Below, in pieces: positions 17,905 to 17,964 of a DNA stretch of 17,964 nucleotides. Below the pieces are notes generated by a model. That model was not told the DNA's origin and searched no databases. It worked only from the letters and a program-made list of their open reading frames with translations. Source of the DNA: Funneliformis mosseae. Taxonomy: Eukaryota > Glomeromycota > Glomeromycetes > Glomerales > Glomeraceae. The stretch lies in the NCBI GenBank assembly GCA_910592005.1, contig CAJVPP010001773.1:1-17964 (forward strand), in the 5' to 3' direction. The stretch's first letter is position 1. The number at the start of each line of letters is the position of its first letter. The position numbers and the translations under genes are program-made.

Positions 17905-17964
17905 CAAATTTTACATCAAAACAAAATATAATGTTATAAAAAAACACTTAAATAATAAATAAAT

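Noticed and set aside
1..17964. CRISPR array or bacterial operon structure
   Set aside because: No regularly spaced direct repeats and no ribosome-binding-site-linked genes; the genes are spliced and eukaryotic.

Overview
The window looks like nuclear DNA of a very AT-rich fungus, most plausibly a Glomeromycotina (arbuscular mycorrhizal) genome. The reasons are split genes with 65-240 bp GT-AG introns, TATA-type promoters, long A/T homopolymers, an Asn-rich protein encoded by an AAT-type repeat, a fungal-type 9.5 kDa respiratory complex I subunit, and decayed Tc1/mariner, pogo-like and Fanzor-like sequences. A complex I gene argues against anaerobic chytrids, which are also AT-rich but lack the complex. 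The species assignment is inference.

Layout. Positions 1-33 look like the outer end of a Tc1/mariner element with its TA target site. Positions 34-3000 are a gene-free block of roughly 90% A+T. Positions 3001-4620 are ordinary intergenic DNA with a possible second transposon-end remnant. A seven-exon aldo/keto reductase gene (+, 4686-6183) contains a 9-nt microexon. It is followed by about 2.2 kb of homopolymer-rich DNA. A two-exon gene for a disordered Asn/Gln/His-rich protein (-, 8356-9848) carries a PPxY motif and an RPEL-like motif. Next is a GC-richer island (10830-11375, -) encoding the C-terminal zinc ribbon and last RuvC motif of a Fanzor/TnpB-like RNA-guided nuclease, without its N-terminal part. 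A small frame-disrupted reading frame follows (12212-12683, +).

The complex I 9.5 kDa subunit gene (+, 12824-13523, four exons) converges on a TVP38/TMEM64-type SNARE-associated membrane protein gene (-, 13771-15226, two exons), with 247 bp between the two stop codons. The right end (16372-17330, -) is a heavily mutated pogo-like DDE transposase pseudogene, followed by a short tandem repeat (17838-17904) that may be its terminal repeat.

The four intact genes do not form a pathway: redox metabolism, a probable regulatory or scaffold protein, mitochondrial respiration and Golgi/endosome membrane function sit among transposon debris. The strongest points for follow-up are the Fanzor-like remnant, the 9-nt microexon, the RPEL-like motif in the Asn-rich protein, and the pogo pseudogene whose stop codons fit C-to-T decay.
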